Below, in pieces: positions 1 through 9,685 of a DNA stretch of 64,000 nucleotides. The position numbers were made by a program, and so were the translations under genes. Below the pieces are notes generated by a model, which was not told the DNA's origin, searched no databases, and saw only the letters and a program-made list of their open reading frames with translations. This stretch comes from Aneurinibacillus sp. Ricciae_BoGa-3 (GTDB taxonomy: Bacteria > Bacillota > Bacilli > Aneurinibacillales > Aneurinibacillaceae): contig NZ_CP116887.1 in assembly GCF_028421645.1 (NCBI RefSeq), positions 1,676,001 to 1,740,000 on the forward strand. Direction: 5' to 3'. Numbering within the stretch: the stretch's first letter is position 1; every line of letters starts with the position of its first letter.

Positions 1-207
1 GCCGTGGGTATGTCAACTGTGCCAGAAGTAATTGCAGCCCGGCACGTAGGCATGAAAGTGCTTGGTATATCCTGTGTTACAGACATGGCTATTGGCGAGG
101 AACTGGAGCCCCTTACACACGAGCAGGTGGTCGAAGTTGCCAACCGCACGCGCCCCCGATTTATCCAGCTCGTCACATCGGTATTGAAGGAGATGAAACC
201 AGAATGA
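1..207 (+). CDS. pupG: purine-nucleoside phosphorylase, C-terminal part (cut by window start)
   Basis: Reading frame is open from base 1 and ends at the TGA at 205-207, so only the last 68 residues are present. The stretch [12 protein letters not shown] followed by GISCVTDMA is the conserved C-terminal part of inosine/guanosine phosphorylases of the trimeric PNP family, which cleave purine nucleosides with phosphate to free base and ribose-1-phosphate in the cytoplasm. The stop overlaps the start of the pyrimidine-nucleoside phosphorylase gene by four bases, which points to coupled translation and one salvage operon. In B. subtilis pupG also lies just upstream of dacF, so the location fits. 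Family assignment is firm; exact substrate range is inferred. Confidence 0.93.
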   Translation, partial: AVGMSTVPEVIAARHVGMKVLGISCVTDMAIGEELEPLTHEQVVEVANRTRPRFIQLVTSVLKEMKPE

Positions 208-1517
208 GAGCCGTGGATATTATTCAGAAAAAGCGGGACGGCCGTTCCCTTTCCGATGCAGAAATCGGCTGTCTTATTAACGGCTATACCCACGGGTCAA
301 TTCCGGACTACCAAATGTCCGCCTGGGCGATGGCTGTTTTCTTCCGCGGCATGACGCCGGAAGAAACAGCCGCCCTGACGGATGCAATGGTAAAATCGGG
401 GGACAAAATCGATCTGTCAGCCATTAAGGGTATAAAGGTTGACAAACATTCAACCGGTGGAGTAGGGGATACGACCACACTCGTGCTGGGCCCCCTGGTC
501 GCAGCTGCCGGGGTGCCAGTTGCCAAGATGTCCGGACGGGGGCTTGGCCATACAGGCGGAACGATAGATAAACTCGAATCGATTCCGGGTTTCCACATAG
601 AACTTACACGTGACCAATTTATTGAGGCCGTCAATAGCTGCGGTCTTTCCGTAATTGGCCAGAGCGGCAACTTGACACCCGCCGATAAGAAGCTTTATGC
701 CTTGCGTGATGTGACGGCGACAGTGGATTCGCTTCCCCTCATTGCCAGCTCGATTATGAGCAAGAAAATTGCGGCCGGTGCAGATGCTATCGTTCTCGAC
801 GTTAAATACGGCAGCGGAGCCTTCATGAAGACGGTGGAAGATGCAGAGAATTTAGCCCGGACTATGGTGAACATCGGGCAGGCGGTGGGCCGTAAATCGA
901 TTGCCGTTATAAGCAGCATGGAGCAGCCGCTTGGCTTTGCGGTAGGCAACGCGCTCGAGGTAAAGGAAGCGATTGCAACGTTGCGCGGAGAGGGACCTTC
1001 GGATCTCACAGATTTATCGCTTACGCTTGGAGCTCATATGCTTGTACTTGGCGGGAAAGCTGGCTCGTACGAGGAAGGAAGGAACAAACTGGAGGCGATC
1101 ATTCAAAGCGGAGAAGCCATCCATACCTTTAAGCGTTTTATCGAAGCACAGGGAGGAAATCCTGAGGCAATCGACCGCCCGGATGACTTTTTGCCGAGTG
1201 CGGAAAGAATCGAACGGGTGACAGCCGATTCTGCCGGTTATGTATCAGCCATTGAAGCAGAATCAGTAGGGCTGGCTGCCATGCATGTTGGCGCGGGACG
1301 TGAAACCAAAGAATCATCGATTGATATGGCTGTAGGTGTTGTGCTCTATAAGAAGGTAGGCGATCGGGTGGAGAAAGGGGATACCCTGGCTGCTATTCAT
1401 GTGAATAATACGGAAAATCTTGAAGAGGCCCGCAAAATTATACGCAATTCGTATCATATTTCGCCAAATCAACCCATATCGCAAAATTTGATTGCCAAAG
1501 TAATAGAAAAGGCTTAA
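204..1517 (+). CDS. pdp: pyrimidine-nucleoside phosphorylase
   Basis: The 437-residue protein has the full length of the thymidine/pyrimidine nucleoside phosphorylase family. Visible signatures are the N-terminal helical domain beginning [13 protein letters not shown], the phosphate-binding segment [12 protein letters not shown] near residue 80, [16 protein letters not shown] near residue 110 and [11 protein letters not shown] near residue 195. It splits uridine, thymidine or deoxyuridine into base and (deoxy)ribose-1-phosphate. The ATG overlaps the stop of the purine enzyme (ATGA), with a GGAG-like site inside that gene. A strong hairpin follows at 1546, closing the salvage operon. I chose this start because of the overlap and the canonical N-terminus. 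Nothing is missing. Confidence 0.96.
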   Translation: MRAVDIIQKKRDGRSLSDAEIGCLINGYTHGSIPDYQMSAWAMAVFFRGMTPEETAALTDAMVKSGDKIDLSAIKGIKVDKHSTGGVGDTTTLVLGPLVAAAGVPVAKMSGRGLGHTGGTIDKLESIPGFHIELTRDQFIEAVNSCGLSVIGQSGNLTPADKKLYALRDVTATVDSLPLIASSIMSKKIAAGADAIVLDVKYGSGAFMKTVEDAENLARTMVNIGQAVGRKSIAVISSMEQPLGFAVGNALEVKEAIATLRGEGPSDLTDLSLTLGAHMLVLGGKAGSYEEGRNKLEAIIQSGEAIHTFKRFIEAQGGNPEAIDRPDDFLPSAERIERVTADSAGYVSAIEAESVGLAAMHVGAGRETKESSIDMAVGVVLYKKVGDRVEKGDTLAAIHVNNTENLEEARKIIRNSYHISPNQPISQNLIAKVIEKA

Positions 1518-1545
1518 ACATCATGGTAATTAAGGATTAAATTAC

Positions 1546-1576
1546 GAATCTCTCAGCGTCGAGAGGTTCTTTTTTA
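1546..1576 (+). terminator. rho-independent terminator after pdp
   Basis: GAATCTCTC pairs with GAGAGGTTC across the loop AGCGTC, followed by seven T residues. It ends the nucleoside phosphorylase operon. Confidence 0.85.
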
Positions 1577-1603
1577 TTAAGAATTTGTAAGATTATCTAA
1601 CAT

Positions 1604-1617
1604 TGAAAACGCTTACC
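1604..1617 (+). promoter_or_regulatory. possible catabolite-responsive element (cre)
   Basis: TGAAAACGCTTACC matches the CcpA cre consensus TGWAARCGYTWNCW at 13 of 14 positions. It lies in the pdp-lrp gap, 180 bases before the regulator gene and just past the pdp terminator. The match is seen; the function is inferred. Confidence 0.4.
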
Positions 1618-1727
1618 ATTAGATTAACAATAGATTTATCTATTTACAAATCTTTAACACTATTTTATATTAATAATGCTCAGTAAGAAATAAATTTTCG
1701 AAATACGTAGATTTATTTCAGAATAAT

Positions 1728-1735
1728 GCTATAAT
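1728..1735 (+). promoter_or_regulatory. extended -10 promoter of the lrp-opp operon
   Basis: TGCTATAAT is an extended -10 element; the -35 region at the normal distance is weak, as is usual for extended -10 promoters. It lies about 60 bases upstream of the TTG start of the Lrp-type gene. The surrounding 180 bases are strongly A+T-rich and contain no gene. Confidence 0.5.
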
Positions 1736-1798
1736 CGTATTTATTATTCAGGGTGAATGGTCATTCATAAAGTAGAGATAGAGGAGGGGGTGCTAGGT

Positions 1799-2275
1799 TT
1801 GAAGAAATTGGACATTTTGGATTTTCAGATTCTTCAAATGCTTCAGGAGGATGCCAGACGTGCTTATACGGATATGGGCAGCCAGCTAGGTGTAAGTGAA
1901 GGCACAATACGGGCGCGCATAAACAGGATGCTTGAAGATGAAGTATTCGAATTTATTATCCATACTGTTCCTCAAAAAGTAGGGCTGGATGTACAAGCCA
2001 TTATCGGAATGTCTACCAAGTTAGGAAGCCAGGAGCAGGTTGCTTTGCAATTAGGCAAGCTGCCGCCGGTTCGTTTCATCGGAGCATTTTCCGGTCGCAA
2101 TGATTTGATAATTCAAGCTTATTTTCCATCAAATGACGCGCTTGTTTCGTTTGTCAATGAAGACCTGTCAACGATTGATGGGATTGTGTCGGCGGAAGTG
2201 TCAATTGAACTCAAACAGTATAAGGATTCATTCTCGTATGTAAGGTATGAAGAGCTGGAGGACACGGTTGGATAA
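1799..2275 (+). CDS. Lrp/AsnC family transcriptional regulator
   Basis: The 158-residue product has an N-terminal winged helix-turn-helix (LDILDFQILQMLQEDARR followed by the recognition helix around GVSEGTIRARINRM) and a C-terminal ligand-binding RAM domain (residues about 65-145), the usual Lrp/AsnC layout and length. I place the start at TTG 1799: GAGGAGG at 1781-1787 is at ideal distance, and the family begins at this helix. An ATG 42 bases upstream would add 14 unusual residues. It stands 52 bases before oppA in the same direction, so it probably senses an amino acid or peptide-derived ligand and tunes the oligopeptide transporter; that role is inferred from position. Confidence 0.88.
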   Translation: MKKLDILDFQILQMLQEDARRAYTDMGSQLGVSEGTIRARINRMLEDEVFEFIIHTVPQKVGLDVQAIIGMSTKLGSQEQVALQLGKLPPVRFIGAFSGRNDLIIQAYFPSNDALVSFVNEDLSTIDGIVSAEVSIELKQYKDSFSYVRYEELEDTVG

Positions 2276-2327
2276 ACCCTGTCTATTCCCAGCTTATATA
2301 AAAGAAATTTAGAGGAGGTCAATTTAA

Positions 2328-4004
2328 GTGAAAAAGTCAGTTCCAGTTTTAATGAGTCTTGTAATGGCTGGTGGCATTGGGCTTACGGCTTGCGGACCAA
2401 GCGGTAGCGGAAACAGCGCATCACCCGGAGCAAATAATGGCAGCAGCAGCGGTTCTACAGGCGGCAAAATCCTGCGCGTTAACAACATTGAAGAGCCGGG
2501 CTCGCTTGAGCCGGGCAAAGCACAAGGAACACATGACAGCTGGGTGCTCGAGAACACGTTCGAGGGGCTTACCCGATTTGATAAAAATGCGAAAGTTGTA
2601 CCTGGTGATGCTGAAAAATGGGATATTTCACCAGATGGCAAAACCTATACATTCCATCTTCGCGATGGCCTTAAATGGTCCAATGGGGATCCGGTAACTG
2701 CCCAAGACTATGAATACGCTTGGAAATATGCGCTGAATCCATCTACCGCTTCGGAATACGCTTACCAGCTGTATTACATAAAAGGCGCAGAGGCATACAA
2801 CACGACAAAAGAAAAAGATCCGAAGAAACTCCAGGCACTGCAGGATGCTGTAGCGGTTAAAGCTGTTGATGATAAGACGTTGAAAGTTGAGCTTAATGGA
2901 CCAACTCCTTACTTCCTTGAGCTCTGTAACTTCTATACGTACTATCCGGTTGACAAAAAAGTCCAGGCTGCAAATCCAAAATGGGCGAACGATGCTAAAA
3001 CGTTTGTGTCTAATGGACCGTTCAAGCTTTCCGAATGGAACCACAAGCAGGATGTCAAAGTTGTGAAGAATGAAAACTTCTGGGACAAACAAAGCGTAAA
3101 AATTGACGGCATTAGCTTTGCCATGCTGCAGGATGAAAACACCGCATGGCAAATGTACCGTTCAGGCCAGTTAGACCTTGCCTACACGCTCCCAACAGAA
3201 GTAACTGGCCAAATGAAAAACAGCAACAACCCGGAATTCCATAATTCACCTGAGTTCTCTGCTTACTTCTACCGTATCAATACAAAAAAGAAACCGTTTG
3301 ATAATGTAAAAGTGCGTAAAGCGCTGGCAATGGCAATTGACCGTAAAACCATTGTTGACAGCGTAGCCCAAGGTGGACAAACACCTCTGTATGGTATGGT
3401 TCCACCGGGATACATCGAAAAGTCAACCGGCAAAGACTTTAACCAGGTAAGCGGGCCATACTTCAAAGAAGACGTGACAGCTGCAAAACAACTGCTGCAG
3501 CAAGGTCTGAAAGAAGAGGGCATGACTTCTATGCCTAAAGTTACAATTCTGTACAATACGCGTGACGACCATAAGAAAATTGCTGAAGCGATTCAAGAAA
3601 TGTGGCGGAAAAATCTTGGCATAAATGCAACGCTTGAAAACGCTGATTTCCAGGTTGTCATCGACCGCGAGCACAAGCTTGATTATGATGTGGTACGCGC
3701 TGGCTGGATTTCGGACTTCGTTGACCCAATGACGTTTGAAGATATGTGGACTTCTGTAAGTACACAAAATGACACGGGCTGGACAAGCCCTGAGTATGAC
3801 AAGTTAATAACCGCTGCAAAAAATGAACTCGACAATAAAAAGCGTGAAGATGACCTGCACAAAGCTGAGAAGCTGTTCATGGACAACCAACCAATTATCC
3901 CGATTTATGCATACACCAAACCATTTATGCTGAAATCCAATGTAACTGGCGTATATGTTCCAGTTAACCGTTATCCACAATTACAGTATGTAGAAATGAA
4001 ATAA
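2328..4004 (+). CDS. oppA: oligopeptide ABC transporter, substrate-binding lipoprotein
   Basis: A 558-residue extracellular solute-binding protein of family 5 (SBP_bac_5). It starts with a lipoprotein signal peptide ending in the lipobox LTAC (Cys about residue 22), followed by a Ser/Gly/Asn-rich tether and a two-lobed binding domain with EPGSLEPGKAQGTHDS and AMAIDRKTIV typical of OppA/DppA. It captures peptides outside the membrane and passes them to OppBC. The GTG start at 2328 has GAGGAGG nine bases upstream. It is first of the transport genes and is followed by a stable hairpin, a common arrangement that lets the binding protein be made in excess over the permease. Confidence 0.95.
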   Translation: MKKSVPVLMSLVMAGGIGLTACGPSGSGNSASPGANNGSSSGSTGGKILRVNNIEEPGSLEPGKAQGTHDSWVLENTFEGLTRFDKNAKVVPGDAEKWDISPDGKTYTFHLRDGLKWSNGDPVTAQDYEYAWKYALNPSTASEYAYQLYYIKGAEAYNTTKEKDPKKLQALQDAVAVKAVDDKTLKVELNGPTPYFLELCNFYTYYPVDKKVQAANPKWANDAKTFVSNGPFKLSEWNHKQDVKVVKNENFWDKQSVKIDGISFAMLQDENTAWQMYRSGQLDLAYTLPTEVTGQMKNSNNPEFHNSPEFSAYFYRINTKKKPFDNVKVRKALAMAIDRKTIVDSVAQGGQTPLYGMVPPGYIEKSTGKDFNQVSGPYFKEDVTAAKQLLQQGLKEEGMTSMPKVTILYNTRDDHKKIAEAIQEMWRKNLGINATLENADFQVVIDREHKLDYDVVRAGWISDFVDPMTFEDMWTSVSTQNDTGWTSPEYDKLITAAKNELDNKKREDDLHKAEKLFMDNQPIIPIYAYTKPFMLKSNVTGVYVPVNRYPQLQYVEMK

Positions 4005-4013
4005 TTTTGATTT

Positions 4014-4061
4014 GGATGTGCAGGAGGTATACCCAACTCGGGTATACCCCACATCCTTTTT
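4014..4061 (+). terminator. attenuating hairpin between oppA and oppB
   Basis: GGATGT pairs with ACATCC and, nested inside, GGTATACCC pairs with GGGTATACC; TTTTT follows. This partial terminator inside the operon would lower expression of oppBCDF relative to oppA and protect the oppA mRNA 3' end. Confidence 0.75.
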
Positions 4062-4111
4062 AAATCTGTTATCATACAGATTACAAATATGGATTGAATG
4101 GGGGGTATACT

Positions 4112-5041
4112 GTGTTTAAGTATACACTGCAGCGACTGGGCTGGGCTATATTAACATTATGGGCTGTTATTACCATAACATTCATCATGATGCATATCAT
4201 CCCAGGAAACCCTTTTGCAAAAGAAGGAAAAATGCCGCCAGGCGTTTTTGAAAATTTAATGAATTATTACCAGTTAAATCAGCCGTTGTATATTCAATAT
4301 TTTCTCTATCTAAAAAGACTACTCGTACTTGATTTCGGTCCTTCATTAAAATCAAATATTATGAGTGTAAATGATTATATTCGTCAGGGGTTCCCAATCT
4401 CTCTTTTCTTAGGTATCGAAGCGTTAATTATGTCGCTTATTTTCGGACTGGTTCTTGGGGTAACTGCCGCCCTGTATCAGAACAAATGGCCTGACTACCT
4501 TTCTATGATTATTGCAATCATTGGAATTTCGGTCCCAAGCTTTATTCTTGCGGCTGTATTAATTAACTATGTTGCCGTTCAATGGAACCTGCTTCCGGCA
4601 GCTACATGGGGCACATGGAAACATACGATTCTACCATCGATCTCACTTGCAGCGCTGCCAACGGCTTTTCTTGCCCGCTTAATGCGCTCCAGCATGTTAG
4701 AAGTATTGAATGCAGATTATATCAAAACAGCCAAAGCTAAAGGGCTTTCTAAAAGCGTAATTATACTCAAACATACGATTCGCAATGCCATCCTGCCGGT
4801 AGTAACGGTAATGGGCGTTCTAATTGCCAACACTGTAACAGGCAGTTTCGTTATCGAACATATCTTTGGGATTCCGGGAATGGGGGAAATGTTTGTTAAA
4901 GGCATTTTTAACCGCGATTACCCTGTCATCCTGGGTTCCACAGTTTTCTATAGCGCGATTTTGATCTTTATGATCTTTATTGTTGATATTGCCTACACAT
5001 GGATCGACCCGCGCATTAAATTAACGGGAGGGAGCAAATAA
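4112..5041 (+). CDS. oppB: oligopeptide ABC transporter permease
   Basis: A 309-residue inner-membrane permease of the OppB/DppB type: about six membrane helices, starting MFKYTLQRLGWAILTLWAV, with IIPGNPF at the first periplasmic loop and the EAA-type cytoplasmic loop around RSSMLEVLNADYIKTAKAKG that docks on the ATPases. It forms the pore together with OppC. An upstream TTG at 4094 would add six residues, but GTG 4112 follows a GGGGGG site by seven bases and gives the normal N-terminus. The stop overlaps the oppC start (TAATG), indicating coupling. GGTATAC, a stem sequence of the preceding attenuator, also recurs at the ribosome binding site here. Confidence 0.94.
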   Translation: MFKYTLQRLGWAILTLWAVITITFIMMHIIPGNPFAKEGKMPPGVFENLMNYYQLNQPLYIQYFLYLKRLLVLDFGPSLKSNIMSVNDYIRQGFPISLFLGIEALIMSLIFGLVLGVTAALYQNKWPDYLSMIIAIIGISVPSFILAAVLINYVAVQWNLLPAATWGTWKHTILPSISLAALPTAFLARLMRSSMLEVLNADYIKTAKAKGLSKSVIILKHTIRNAILPVVTVMGVLIANTVTGSFVIEHIFGIPGMGEMFVKGIFNRDYPVILGSTVFYSAILIFMIFIVDIAYTWIDPRIKLTGGSK

Positions 5042-5985
5042 TGCAGCCAGAACGCCAAATTATGGATGATCACTTTACTCCCGATATGTTCCGCCGTGTC
5101 AGCGATAACCTTAAAGATGCGGAAAATATTGAACGACCCAGCGTCTCTTTCTGGAGGGATGTATGGCGCCGTTTAAAACAAAATAAGCTGGCCATGACAG
5201 GTCTATGGGTAATAGCTATCCTTGCGTTAATGGCCATTATCGGACCATGGATTAGCGGCCACACCTACTATGACCAGGATTTTACGAAGTCCAATATTCC
5301 GCCAGGCAAGCAGTTCTGGTTTGGAACCGACCCATCCGGCCGGGATATGTTTACCCGTTCTTGGTATGGAGCACGCATTTCATTGTTTATCGGCTTAATG
5401 GCCGCGTTTATTGACTTTTTTGTTGGAGTTATATATGGGGGCATCTCCGGCATGAAAGGCGGACGCGTCGACAATATTATGATGCGTATCGCGGAAGTGC
5501 TATATGGCGTGCCATACCTCTTGATGGTCATTCTGTTGATGGTTGTCATGGGCCAAGGGCTTTTCACCATCATCATCGCTATGACGCTAACCGGCTGGAT
5601 ACCAATGGCTCGCCTTGTACGCGGACAGGTTTTACAGCTTAAAGAACAGGAATTCGTGCATGCAGCAACAGCACTTGGAGCGAATACCTGGTGGATTTTG
5701 AAGAAACACTTAATCCCAAATACGATGGGTCCAATACTTGTTAACGTAACGCTTACAGTACCGACCGCTATTTTTGCGGAAGCCACGCTCAGCTTCTTGG
5801 GTCTTGGTGTTCCAGCGCCAATGGCGAGCTGGGGGACCATGACAAATGATGGCCTTGTTAGTCTGTTGGTTGGCAACATCTATCAGCTGTTAATACCTGG
5901 TTTCCTCATCTCGCTTACGATGTTTGCCTTTAACGTGTTTGGAGACGGTCTGCGCGATGCACTTGATCCGAAACTGAGAAAATAA
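5041..5985 (+). CDS. oppC: oligopeptide ABC transporter permease
   Basis: A 314-residue partner permease with a long cytoplasmic N-terminus (residues 1-45), a first helix around LAMTGLWVIAILALMAI, the OppC signature FGTDPSGRDMFTR near residue 95, and the ATPase-coupling loop GQVLQLKEQEFVHAATALGA near residue 195. Length and motifs agree with OppC/DppC. It overlaps oppB by one base and lies 26 bases before oppD. It is needed with OppB to form the translocation channel for peptides. Confidence 0.95.
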   Translation: MQPERQIMDDHFTPDMFRRVSDNLKDAENIERPSVSFWRDVWRRLKQNKLAMTGLWVIAILALMAIIGPWISGHTYYDQDFTKSNIPPGKQFWFGTDPSGRDMFTRSWYGARISLFIGLMAAFIDFFVGVIYGGISGMKGGRVDNIMMRIAEVLYGVPYLLMVILLMVVMGQGLFTIIIAMTLTGWIPMARLVRGQVLQLKEQEFVHAATALGANTWWILKKHLIPNTMGPILVNVTLTVPTAIFAEATLSFLGLGVPAPMASWGTMTNDGLVSLLVGNIYQLLIPGFLISLTMFAFNVFGDGLRDALDPKLRK

Positions 5986-6011
5986 CCTACTGATGTAAAG
6001 GGTGAAAACCT

Positions 6012-7007
6012 ATGGAAAATATTTTAGAAGTAAACGATTTGCATGTTTCTTTTCACACGTATGCGGGTGAAGTGAAATCTGTTCGTGGCGTTAATTTTAC
6101 GGTTAAAAAAGGGGAAACCGTTGCAATAGTAGGGGAGTCCGGCTGCGGAAAGTCAGTAACAGCACAGACTATCATGCAGCTGCTCCCTCAGCCCCCGGCT
6201 GTATATAAACAAGGATCTATCATTTTTAATGGACAGGACCTTCTAGTAAAAAGTGAAAAAGAAATGCAAAAAATCCGCGGGAATGAGGTTGGCATGATCT
6301 TCCAGGATCCAATGACAACGCTCAATCCAACCATGAAAGTAGGCGACCAGATCGCAGAGAGCTTGATCAAACACCAAGGACTTTCAAGAGGGGATGCACA
6401 TAAACGTGCGGTTGAAATCCTGCGCATGGTTGGCATTCCTCAGCCTGACAAACGGGCAAAACAGTATCCGCATGAATTTTCCGGCGGGATGCGCCAGCGC
6501 GGTATGATTGCGATAGCGCTCGCGTGTGCACCGAAGCTTCTTATTGCCGATGAACCGACAACCGCACTGGATGTTACCATCCAGGCTCAGATACTTGAAT
6601 TAATGAAGGAACTTCAGAATCAAACAGGTACGTCTATTATTCTGATTACGCATGACCTCGGGGTTGTGGCGGATATGTGTGACAGGGTCGTTGTTATGTA
6701 TGCAGGCCAGGTAATTGAAACGGGAACTGTGGATGAGATTTTCTACAAGCCGCAGCATCCTTACACAAAGGGCCTGCTAAAATCTGTGCCGCGCCTTGAT
6801 ATGAATAAGCATGAACCTCTTCACCCTATTATCGGAACGCCGCCAGATCTGCTTAATCCTCCGGTGGGATGTCCGTTTTTTGCACGCTGTGAACATGCAA
6901 TGGAAGTGTGCCGCAGTCATGACCCTGCACTGGAAGATAGGGGCGGTGGTCACCTAGCGGCTTGCTGGCTGCACCACCCAATGGCGAAAATGGCCCAGGC
7001 CAAGTAA
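6012..7007 (+). CDS. oppD: oligopeptide ABC transporter ATP-binding protein
   Basis: A 331-residue ATPase with Walker A GESGCGKS near residue 42, signature FSGGMRQRG near 156, Walker B LLIADEP near 176 and the switch histidine in LITHDLGV near 210. The C-terminal extension has the oligopeptide-specific cysteine-rich segment ([15 protein letters not shown] ... AACW), which carries an iron-sulfur cluster in some family members. It forms a heterodimer with OppF to power peptide import. The start has GGTG upstream (TAAAGGGTGAAAACC), and spacing to oppC is short. Confidence 0.95.
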   Translation: MENILEVNDLHVSFHTYAGEVKSVRGVNFTVKKGETVAIVGESGCGKSVTAQTIMQLLPQPPAVYKQGSIIFNGQDLLVKSEKEMQKIRGNEVGMIFQDPMTTLNPTMKVGDQIAESLIKHQGLSRGDAHKRAVEILRMVGIPQPDKRAKQYPHEFSGGMRQRGMIAIALACAPKLLIADEPTTALDVTIQAQILELMKELQNQTGTSIILITHDLGVVADMCDRVVVMYAGQVIETGTVDEIFYKPQHPYTKGLLKSVPRLDMNKHEPLHPIIGTPPDLLNPPVGCPFFARCEHAMEVCRSHDPALEDRGGGHLAACWLHHPMAKMAQAK

Positions 7008-7029
7008 TCTAAAAAGGAGGGGCTCTTAA

Positions 7030-8058
7030 ATGGCGGTTCAAACTACCGATTCCCCTGTAAAAATGAAAACAAGCGAGGAGAATCTCCTTGAGGTTCAGCA
7101 TTTAAATAAATTTTTTAACGTAGGGTCAGGCGTTGTAAAAGCTGTAAGTGATGTATCCTTTACCATTAAAAAAGGGGAAACACTTGGCGTGGTAGGCGAG
7201 TCCGGTTGTGGTAAATCCACTATGGGCCGCACCATTCTCCGCCTGTATGACGCCACAGCAGGAAAGGTCCTTTTCGAAGGAAAAGACGTACACAAACTCG
7301 GATCGCGTGAGATGAAAAAGATTCGACGGGATATGCAGATGATTTTCCAGGATCCATATGCGTCTTTAAATCCCAGGATGACCGTCGGGGATATCATCGG
7401 GGAAACGCTTGATATCCACAATCTGGCATCAGGAGCCAAGCGCAAAGAACGGATTCAGGAACTTCTGAAGCTTGTTGGTCTTAAACCAGACCATATCAAC
7501 CGGTTTCCGCACGAATTCTCAGGCGGACAGCGCCAGCGGATTGGCATTGCGCGTGCACTCGCTGTCGAGCCTAAATTCATCGTCTGCGATGAGCCAATTT
7601 CAGCGCTGGACGTTTCCATTCAGGCACAGGTTGTGAACCTGCTCAAGGATCTCCAGGAAAAAATGGGCCTCACCTATCTGTTTATCGCGCATGATCTGTC
7701 CATGGTTAAGCACATAAGTGACCGCGTTGCTGTTATGTACCTGGGTAAAATAGCCGAGCTTGCGGGCAGTGAAGATCTGTACGCGCATCCGCTGCACCCC
7801 TATACAGAAGCTCTTCTGTCAGCGATTCCGATTCCGGATCCGGAGGTCGAACGCACCCGTGAAAGAATCGTCCTGGAAGGAGATGTGCCGTCTCCTATGA
7901 ATCCGCCGAGCGGCTGCCATTTCCGCACCCGCTGTCCGCATGCAATGGAGTCATGTGCGAAGGTTGAACCGGCCTTCCAGGAAGTGATGCCTAATCACTT
8001 CGTGGCATGCCATTTATATAATGAAGAAATTATGGGCGAAAAAGTTCGCCGTGTATAA
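7030..8058 (+). CDS. oppF: oligopeptide ABC transporter ATP-binding protein
   Basis: A 342-residue partner ATPase. Walker [10 protein letters not shown] near residue 57, signature FSGGQRQR near 160, Walker [13 protein letters not shown] near 180, and the C-terminal oligopeptide/dipeptide segment [22 protein letters not shown] precedes the ATG. The protein completes a full Opp system (A-B-C-D-F in one orientation). A strong terminator follows at 8073, so the operon ends here. Opp importers also feed extracellular signalling peptides into sporulating Bacillales; whether this copy does so cannot be read from sequence. Confidence 0.95.
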   Translation: MAVQTTDSPVKMKTSEENLLEVQHLNKFFNVGSGVVKAVSDVSFTIKKGETLGVVGESGCGKSTMGRTILRLYDATAGKVLFEGKDVHKLGSREMKKIRRDMQMIFQDPYASLNPRMTVGDIIGETLDIHNLASGAKRKERIQELLKLVGLKPDHINRFPHEFSGGQRQRIGIARALAVEPKFIVCDEPISALDVSIQAQVVNLLKDLQEKMGLTYLFIAHDLSMVKHISDRVAVMYLGKIAELAGSEDLYAHPLHPYTEALLSAIPIPDPEVERTRERIVLEGDVPSPMNPPSGCHFRTRCPHAMESCAKVEPAFQEVMPNHFVACHLYNEEIMGEKVRRV

Positions 8059-8072
8059 ATTGAATCGAATTT

Positions 8073-8103
8073 GCAGGAGCGCTTGTGGCTCCTGCTTTTT
8101 CTT
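8073..8103 (+). terminator. terminator of the opp operon
   Basis: GCAGGAGC pairs with GCTCCTGC across GCTTGTG and is followed by TTTTTC. Perfect 8-bp stem. Confidence 0.9.
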
Positions 8104-8250
8104 CTTCATCTATGTAAAGGCTTTCTTAATGACTTCCATTCATAATACGTGAAAATCTGCCGTCTTTGCTTGAAATGCTTCCCGAGGTTGCATAAGATTA
8201 AAATGGAAATACAAGGAGAGTACGTTCAAACAACAATAAGGCGGTGCAGC

Positions 8251-9138
8251 ATGAAGTTAATCATATCGGATATGGACGGAACACTGCTTACGAGCAGTGG
8301 AGAGATTAGCCAGGAAAATATACGCGCGATTGAGAGGGCGCGTGACAAAGGAATTCGTTTTGCCATTGCAACAGGGCGCGCGTACCGGGATGCGATATTG
8401 CCTCTTAAACGTGCGGGCATTGTTTGCCCTGTAATCGGGGTCAATGGCGCTACGATACATAACGAAGCAGGCGAGCAGGTATTCAGTGTGTCGATTGATA
8501 AAAAGCTTGCGCTCGATATCATCCAATTTCTTCGTAGACAAGAACTGTACACAGAAATATACACAAATGAAGCCACTTTTACCGAAGAAGGTGGACGTAA
8601 AATGCTGGCCGTTCAGGCCGATATTCTAAAGACTGCAAACCCTGAACTGGAAAATTGGGAGACGCGCCTCATTGCACAGAAGCAGTTTCAACAGGCTGGC
8701 ATCACAGAAGTGGCCCGCTTAGAAGATGTGATAAACAGGGAAGACATCGAGATCTATAAAATTCTGACCTTTTCATTCCACAAAGAAAAACTCGTAGACG
8801 CAGGGCTTAGCCTTCAGCCTTATGGCCTGGGCATCTCTTCCTCAGGGAACCACAATATCGAAATCAATGACACCCGTGCTCAGAAAGGGTATGGGGTTCA
8901 GCGACTGGCTAACGAGTATGGCATCTCACTGTTAGATACGATGGCTCTGGGCGACAATTATAACGATGTATCGATGCTCCAGTGCGTTGGGGTGCCTGTT
9001 GCCATGCACAATGCGGAAGAAGAAATCAAAAAACTCGCGGTTTTTACTACCAAAACAAATGACGAGAACGGGGTAGCCTTTGCGATTGAGAAGTTTATCG
9101 ATCAGCCACATAACCCCCTGTCAGCAAGCAGTAAGTGA
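8251..9138 (+). CDS. Cof-type HAD superfamily phosphatase
   Basis: A 295-residue haloacid dehalogenase-like hydrolase. The nucleophile motif SDMDGTLL is at residues 6-13, the second motif ATGRAY near residue 45, the lysine region near 215 (RAQKGYGVQRLA) and the acidic motif MALGDNYNDVSML near residue 232. The large cap between them marks the Cof/YidA type IIB subfamily, which dephosphorylates sugar phosphates, nucleotides or cofactors in the cytoplasm; the substrate is not predictable. The open frame extends 102 bases further upstream, but ATG 8251 follows AAGGCGG and gives the standard N-terminus. It is a single gene between the opp terminator and a cupin gene. Confidence 0.9.
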   Translation: MKLIISDMDGTLLTSSGEISQENIRAIERARDKGIRFAIATGRAYRDAILPLKRAGIVCPVIGVNGATIHNEAGEQVFSVSIDKKLALDIIQFLRRQELYTEIYTNEATFTEEGGRKMLAVQADILKTANPELENWETRLIAQKQFQQAGITEVARLEDVINREDIEIYKILTFSFHKEKLVDAGLSLQPYGLGISSSGNHNIEINDTRAQKGYGVQRLANEYGISLLDTMALGDNYNDVSMLQCVGVPVAMHNAEEEIKKLAVFTTKTNDENGVAFAIEKFIDQPHNPLSASSK

Positions 9139-9227
9139 AAACTGAAAGCGCACGTGATAACCATCACTGCAGCTGATTCAAACAGGGAGTATGATGGGAG
9201 CAAATAAAGCTAGAGGAGGCTTCCATC

Positions 9228-9551
9228 ATGCAAGTCGTTAAATTGAAAAATCTAATTGAAGAAAAACAAATTGCGCGGGCTAAAGTCCTTTCCTTTGATA
9301 AGGGTGATATCGTGAACCTGCAGGTGAAGACAGGAGAAAAAATTGCCCGTCATCAAACGCCATGCGACGCGGTAGTTACCGTGGTGTCTGGAGAGGTTCT
9401 TTTCAGTGCCGGCGAAGAAGCTGTGAGGCTTACGCCTGGCATGCTTATACACTTAAAGCCGCATGAGGACCATGAATTGCTGGCGATCGAAGACGCAAGC
9501 CTTCTCGTAATGAAAATCGGAGAAAATAGAAATTGCGGCCATCATGGATGA
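9228..9551 (+). CDS. small cupin-domain protein
   Basis: A 107-residue single cupin. The metal-binding pattern is reduced: HQTPCDAVVTVVSGE resembles motif 1 with fewer histidines, and PHEDHELLAIED is motif 2. The C-terminus NCGHHG could add ligands. GAGGAGGC precedes the ATG by about eight bases, and a strong terminator follows, so it is monocistronic. Small cupins of this type are found in many Bacillales; their ligand or reaction is generally unknown, and I infer none here. Confidence 0.8.
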   Translation: MQVVKLKNLIEEKQIARAKVLSFDKGDIVNLQVKTGEKIARHQTPCDAVVTVVSGEVLFSAGEEAVRLTPGMLIHLKPHEDHELLAIEDASLLVMKIGENRNCGHHG

Positions 9552-9570
9552 CAACTTTTGCAGACACACA

Positions 9571-9606
9571 AAAACGCCACTGCCTTCAAGCAGCGGCGTT
9601 TTTCAT
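9571..9606 (+). terminator. terminator after the cupin gene
   Basis: AACGCCACTGC pairs with GCAGCGGCGTT (one mismatch) and is followed by TTTTTC. Confidence 0.88.
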
Positions 9607-9623
9607 TTTTATGGAAGGCATAT

Positions 9624-9654
9624 GTATATAATACCAATCGGGCGGGCGACACTA
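9624..9654 (+). promoter_or_regulatory. sigma-F/sigma-G-type promoter of dacF
   Basis: GTATA at 9624-9628 and GGCGACACTA at 9645-9654 are separated by exactly 16 bases. They match the sigma-F consensus GYWTA-N16-GGNRANANTW at every defined position. It lies 31 bases before the dacF ATG. In B. subtilis dacF is a known forespore sigma-F/G target. Confidence 0.82.
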
Positions 9655-9685
9655 TAAAAAGAGTTTGAATGGAGGGGTTCTACGA